Assembly: GCA_903953195.1 (NCBI GenBank)
Contig: CAJBIS010000311.1
Coordinates: forward strand, 1-17,507
DNA: 17,507 nucleotides
Origin: an uncultured Actinomycetes bacterium
GTDB lineage: Bacteria; Actinomycetota; Acidimicrobiia; Acidimicrobiales; Microtrichaceae
Reading direction: 5' to 3'
Shown piece after piece: positions 14,542 to 17,507 of the stretch; position 1 is the first letter of the stretch, and every line of letters begins with the position of its first letter. Below the pieces are notes generated by a model. That model was given only the letters and a program-made list of their open reading frames with translations, had not been told where the DNA came from and did not search any database. Position numbers and translations under genes: made by a program.

Positions 14542-15813
14542 TCAGTCCGACTTCGCCGCCACCTTCGGCTCCCGCGGCAGCCCGAGCACCCGTTCGCCCA
14601 CGATGTTGCGCTGGATCTGCGACGTGCCGCCCCAGATCGTCTCGGAACGGGAGAAGAAGAACGCCGACATCATGAGGCTGACGGGGTACGTGCCCCGACC
14701 CTCGGCGCGCAGTGCCGCCGGCCACGAGCCGCTCTCCGGGCCGGTGGTCGACAGCATCGAGGCCGCACCGAAGATGTCGAGTGCGAGTTCCATCGCCTCC
14801 TTGTGCATCTCGGACCAGAACATCTTGTTCGTGGCCCCGAGCGCAGCGACGCTGAACTTCTCGGTGGGACTGAGGAAGCTGTCGCTCTCCTTCGCCAGCG
14901 CCGAGCTCAGCGAGCGCAGCCCGTTGACCTTGAGGATCTGGATCTTCGAGTAGAAGCGCATCATGCGCTGCCGGACCAGCGGGTCGTCGATCAGCCCGTT
15001 GGCCTCGGCCGCCTCACGCATGAGGCGGAACTCCTCCTCGAAGCGGCGATAGCCGGTCGTGGCCGACATGCCCCGCTCGAACGTCAGGGTGTCGTTCGCC
15101 ACCTTCCAACCGTTGTTGAGACCGCCGACGACGTTGTCGACCGGGCAGCGTGCGTTGCTGAAGAACACCTCGTTGAACTCGGCGGTGCCGTCGGGCTGCA
15201 CGATGCCCCGCACCTCGACGCCCGGCTGGTCCATGGGCACCAGCAGGTACGAGATGCCCGCCTGCTTCACGACATCCGGGTCGGTGCGCGCCAGCACGAA
15301 GCAGTAGTCCGCGAACTGGGCCTGGGTCGTCCACACCTTCTGGCCGTTGACGACCCACTCGTCGCCGTCGAGCACGGCGGTCGTCGTGAGCGACGCGAGG
15401 TCGGACCCGGAGTCGGGTTCGGAGAAGCCCTGGCACCAGCGCATCGAGCCGTCGAGGATCTTCGGCAGGAAGTACTTCTTCTGCTCCTCGGTGCCGTTCA
15501 TCAGGATCGTCGGGCCGACCAGCGTGTCGCCGAAGAAGTCGGCGCGCATCGGCGCCCGGGCCCGGGCGAACTCCTCGGCGAGCACCACGCCCTGCATGGT
15601 GCTGAGCCCCTTGCCCCCGTACTCCTCGGGCCAGGTGGCGCAGATCCATCCGCCCTCGAACAGGGTCGTGGTCCACGAGTCGTTGAACGCCGCCTTCTCC
15701 TCGGGGGTCATCGAGAAGCCGTCGTCGAACCAGCCCTCGGGCAGGTGCGCCTCGAGCCAGTCGCGGATCTCGGTGCGGAACTCCTCGGCGTCACTCGGGT
15801 AGGTCAGGTCCAT
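14542..15813 (-). CDS. Acyl-CoA dehydrogenase (FadE type)
   Basis: A 423-residue FAD enzyme that introduces the alpha,beta double bond in acyl-CoA substrates. N-terminal helical domain (1-120); the FAD/substrate loop WCQGFSEPDSGSDLAS (126-141); middle beta domain with VVNGQKVWTTQAQFADY (154-170); C-terminal helical domain ending IWGGTSQIQRNIVGERVLGLPREP. The catalytic base is probably Glu246 in LTFERGMS, the isovaleryl-CoA dehydrogenase-type position, because the alternative C-terminal site reads WGGTSQ with no Glu. This form is common in actinobacterial FadE proteins acting on branched, aromatic or steroid-side-chain substrates; the true substrate is unknown. ATG 15813 fits the family; GTG 15828 would add five residues. 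Divergent from the F420-type oxidoreductase. Confidence 0.93.
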   Translation of the reverse strand: MDLTYPSDAEEFRTEIRDWLEAHLPEGWFDDGFSMTPEEKAAFNDSWTTTLFEGGWICATWPEEYGGKGLSTMQGVVLAEEFARARAPMRADFFGDTLVGPTILMNGTEEQKKYFLPKILDGSMRWCQGFSEPDSGSDLASLTTTAVLDGDEWVVNGQKVWTTQAQFADYCFVLARTDPDVVKQAGISYLLVPMDQPGVEVRGIVQPDGTAEFNEVFFSNARCPVDNVVGGLNNGWKVANDTLTFERGMSATTGYRRFEEEFRLMREAAEANGLIDDPLVRQRMMRFYSKIQILKVNGLRSLSSALAKESDSFLSPTEKFSVAALGATNKMFWSEMHKEAMELALDIFGAASMLSTTGPESGSWPAALRAEGRGTYPVSLMMSAFFFSRSETIWGGTSQIQRNIVGERVLGLPREPKVAAKSD

Positions 15814-15873
15814 GCCTGCATTCTTCACGCGCCCGCCCGAACGCGGCCAGTCAGCCGGGCGGCGCACTCGAAC

Positions 15874-15902
15874 TCGGCACCCACCGGCGTCGGGGCTAGT
15901 TT
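15874..15902 (+). promoter_or_regulatory. Predicted promoter giving a leaderless mRNA
   Basis: TAGTTT at 15897-15902 is a good -10. TCGGCA at 15874-15879 is a 4/6 match to -35 at 17-bp spacing. The expected start, 7 nt past the -10, is 15909, the A of the ATG. There is no Shine-Dalgarno before that ATG. Confidence 0.55.
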
Positions 15903-15908
15903 TCGGCC

Positions 15909-17081
15909 ATGTCACTGGCCGACCGTCTCGAGGAAGTCACCTCCACCCGCTGGCGCAACCAGTGGGCCGAGCTCAAGGCCCAGGTGATCGACACGGACCT
16001 GTGCACCGGCTGCGCCGGTTGCGTCATCTCGTGTCCGCACGACGTGATCGGCTACGACCACAGCCAGGGCGGGTACCGGCCGTTCCACATCGAGGACGAA
16101 CTCGGCCCCGACGACTGCACCCACGGCCAGAAGGGCTGCACCACGTGCACCCGGGCGTGCCCGAGGTTCGGGATCTGGGAGGCGCAGGCCGACGACCACC
16201 TGTTCGGCCGGCTGCGCGCCGACGACGAGGTCGCCGGTGTGTACCAGGACATCCTGTTGACCCGCGCCAGCGACACACACATCAACGAGATCGGCCAGGA
16301 CGGCGGACTGGTCTCGGCCATTCTGATCTGGGCCATGGAGCACGACTACATCGACGCGGCGCTCGTGTCGTACCTCGAGGGCGACGCCACCTCGTGGAAG
16401 GCCGTGCCCGGCGTGGCCGCCAACCGCGACGAGATCCTCGCCTCGGCAGGCAGTCGGTACACGTACTCCGCCAACACGCTCGCCATCGACGAGGCGCTCG
16501 AGGCCGGCCACTCGCGCCTCGCCCTCGTGGGCATGAGCTGTCAGTCGTCGGTGCCGCCGGTCATGTGGTCACGCAAGGTCGGCAAGATCGCCAAACCCAT
16601 CGTGTTCAACCTCGGTCTGCTGTGCTCCAAGACCTTCGACGACGCCATCTTCGAGGAGCTGTTCTGGGCGAAGTACGGACTCGCCAAGGAACACATGGTC
16701 AAGATGAACATCAAGGGCGTGTTCCAGATCTGGATGGACGACGGCAGCTACCACGAGATCAACCTCAAGGAGTGCCACGCCTGGACCCGCGACGGTTGCA
16801 CGCACTGCCCCGACTTCGCGGCCGAGCACGCCGACATCTCATGTGGCGGCATCGGCGAGAACGCCAACTGGACGCTCACGATCGTGCGGACCGACCTGGG
16901 CCGCGAGATCATCGAGCGGATGATCGCCGAGGGAGTCATCGAGGCCCGACCGGGTGACTCGGACCCGGGCGCGATCGCCCTCATGCGCAAGCTGGCCGAG
17001 AAGTCCCGCTCCCGGTGGCCGGCCACGGCCGAGGAGTCCGTCCGGGTCGGGTTGCCGACGAGGGCGCCGGCCGCGGGCTGA
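15909..17081 (+). CDS. Coenzyme F420 hydrogenase/dehydrogenase beta-subunit family oxidoreductase
   Basis: A 390-residue iron-sulfur flavoprotein of the FrhB/FdhB family (PF04422, PF04432). Near the N terminus are two [4Fe-4S] motifs: C32-x2-C35-x2-C38-x3-C42-P and C70-x6-C77-x2-C80-x3-C84-P. The FrhB body follows, with NEIGQDGGLVSAILIWAM, GMSCQSSV, NLGLLCSK and, near residue 297, KECHAWTRDGCTHCPDFAAEHADISCGG, whose cysteines resemble a further cluster site. Family members bind FAD and pass electrons between F420 and Fe-S partners. No hydrogenase large or small subunit is nearby, so it is not part of an Frh-type hydrogenase here; a free-standing F420:ferredoxin-type role is inference. The start ATG 15909 appears leaderless. 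It is divergent from the acyl-CoA dehydrogenase, 95 bp apart. Confidence 0.88.
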   Translation: MSLADRLEEVTSTRWRNQWAELKAQVIDTDLCTGCAGCVISCPHDVIGYDHSQGGYRPFHIEDELGPDDCTHGQKGCTTCTRACPRFGIWEAQADDHLFGRLRADDEVAGVYQDILLTRASDTHINEIGQDGGLVSAILIWAMEHDYIDAALVSYLEGDATSWKAVPGVAANRDEILASAGSRYTYSANTLAIDEALEAGHSRLALVGMSCQSSVPPVMWSRKVGKIAKPIVFNLGLLCSKTFDDAIFEELFWAKYGLAKEHMVKMNIKGVFQIWMDDGSYHEINLKECHAWTRDGCTHCPDFAAEHADISCGGIGENANWTLTIVRTDLGREIIERMIAEGVIEARPGDSDPGAIALMRKLAEKSRSRWPATAEESVRVGLPTRAPAAG

Positions 17082-17088
17082 ACCGGTC

Positions 17089-17110
17089 CTCGCCCCACGT
17101 CGGGGCGGAG
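17089..17110. terminator. Hairpin between convergent genes, possible bidirectional terminator
   Basis: CGCCCC, 5-nt loop, GGGGCG (17091-17107), extendable by CT/AG with one bulged G, lies between the stop codons of the F420-type gene (plus) and the lipoprotein gene (minus). Neither strand has a U-tract after it, so only position and stem strength support this call. Confidence 0.35.
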
Positions 17111-17120
17111 CAGGGGGTCG

Positions 17121-17495
17121 CTACTGCGCCGGCTCGGGGTTCGAGGCCTTGCAGGCCTCGTAGACCTGGTTGATGTTGTCCGGGATCGTGATCTCGCCCG
17201 GCTCGGACTCGGCCTGCTGGTCCTCGAACTCCTTGGCCTGCTCGAAGGGCACCTTCTCCTCGAGCCCCTGGTAGACGCAGTCGCAGAACGGCGGCGAACC
17301 CAGGCTCGGGTTGGTGAAGGTGCCGTCGTCCTGGGGCTCCACGCCGGTGCAACCGATCATGAAGTTCGCCTGGTACGCCTCGCCGTACTCACCTGGCTGC
17401 GTCTCGCCGCTGCACGCGGACGACACGAACGCCAGCACGACGAGGCTCGTCGTGGCGACTGCGAGACGGAGGGGCGTGGGACGGCGGCTGGACAT
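17121..17495 (-). CDS. Small secreted lipoprotein, unknown function
   Basis: A 124-residue protein I do not recognise. Residues 1-27 form a signal peptide: RRPTPLR, then hydrophobic LAVATTSLVVLAFVSS. A lipobox-like SSAC follows, with Cys28 as the lipidated residue, so the mature protein would be anchored on the outer face of the membrane. The mature part is acidic and has four further cysteines (C49, C71, C73, C115), the middle two as FCDC, which suggests disulfides. ATG 17495 is preceded by GAGGA at 5 nt. It converges on the F420-type gene; anything upstream lies outside the window. Confidence 0.75.
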   Translation of the reverse strand: MSSRRPTPLRLAVATTSLVVLAFVSSACSGETQPGEYGEAYQANFMIGCTGVEPQDDGTFTNPSLGSPPFCDCVYQGLEEKVPFEQAKEFEDQQAESEPGEITIPDNINQVYEACKASNPEPAQ

Positions 17496-17507
17496 CGGAT
17501 TCCTCGG

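Noticed and set aside
15909..17081. Part of a complete F420-reducing hydrogenase operon
   Set aside because: No large or small hydrogenase subunit is present within the visible neighbourhood, and flanking genes are unrelated.

Overview
The window is about 17.5 kb of high-G+C DNA with actinobacterial character. It has GTG starts, TAGGGT-type -10 boxes, an apparently leaderless gene, an LCP wall-assembly protein with a LytR_C domain and a coenzyme F420-type oxidoreductase. The order argS-lysA-hom-thrC-X-rho matches my recollection of the Mycobacterium order argS-lysA-thrA-thrC-thrB-rho. The protein style (long Gln/Gly-rich Rho insert, F420 enzyme, FadE-type dehydrogenase) suggests an environmental actinobacterium, perhaps Acidimicrobiia; that placement is inference.

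Positions 1-8926, minus strand, hold a biosynthetic and housekeeping cluster read right to left: argS, lysA, hom, thrC, a cofactor-independent phosphoglycerate mutase-like gene, then rho, whose last few codons lie outside the window. Spacings are short (11, 55, 2 and 82 nt) until a 280-nt leader with its own promoter before rho. lysA makes lysine; hom and thrC make homoserine and threonine. The phosphomutase-like gene sits exactly where thrB is expected, so it is probably the homoserine kinase of the pathway. rho has a long leader with a perfect 10-bp hairpin at the start site and a repetitive, intrinsically disordered Q/G/R-rich insert.

Positions 8927-9162 hold the argS upstream region and a divergent tRNA-Arg(CCG) gene.

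Positions 9163-12854, minus strand, hold a two-gene signalling operon: a FIST-domain sensor followed 3 nt later by a GAF-PAS-GGDEF-EAL c-di-GMP enzyme. Its upstream region carries an inverted repeat and tandem 14-bp repeats that look like operators.

Positions 12855-15813, minus strand, hold an LCP (LytR-CpsA-Psr) wall-polymer ligase and an acyl-CoA dehydrogenase. From 15909 on the plus strand lies a stand-alone F420 hydrogenase/dehydrogenase beta-subunit-like iron-sulfur flavoprotein, apparently leaderless. It converges on a small Cys-rich lipoprotein gene (minus strand) at the right edge. No insertion sequence, phage, CRISPR array or replication origin is visible.
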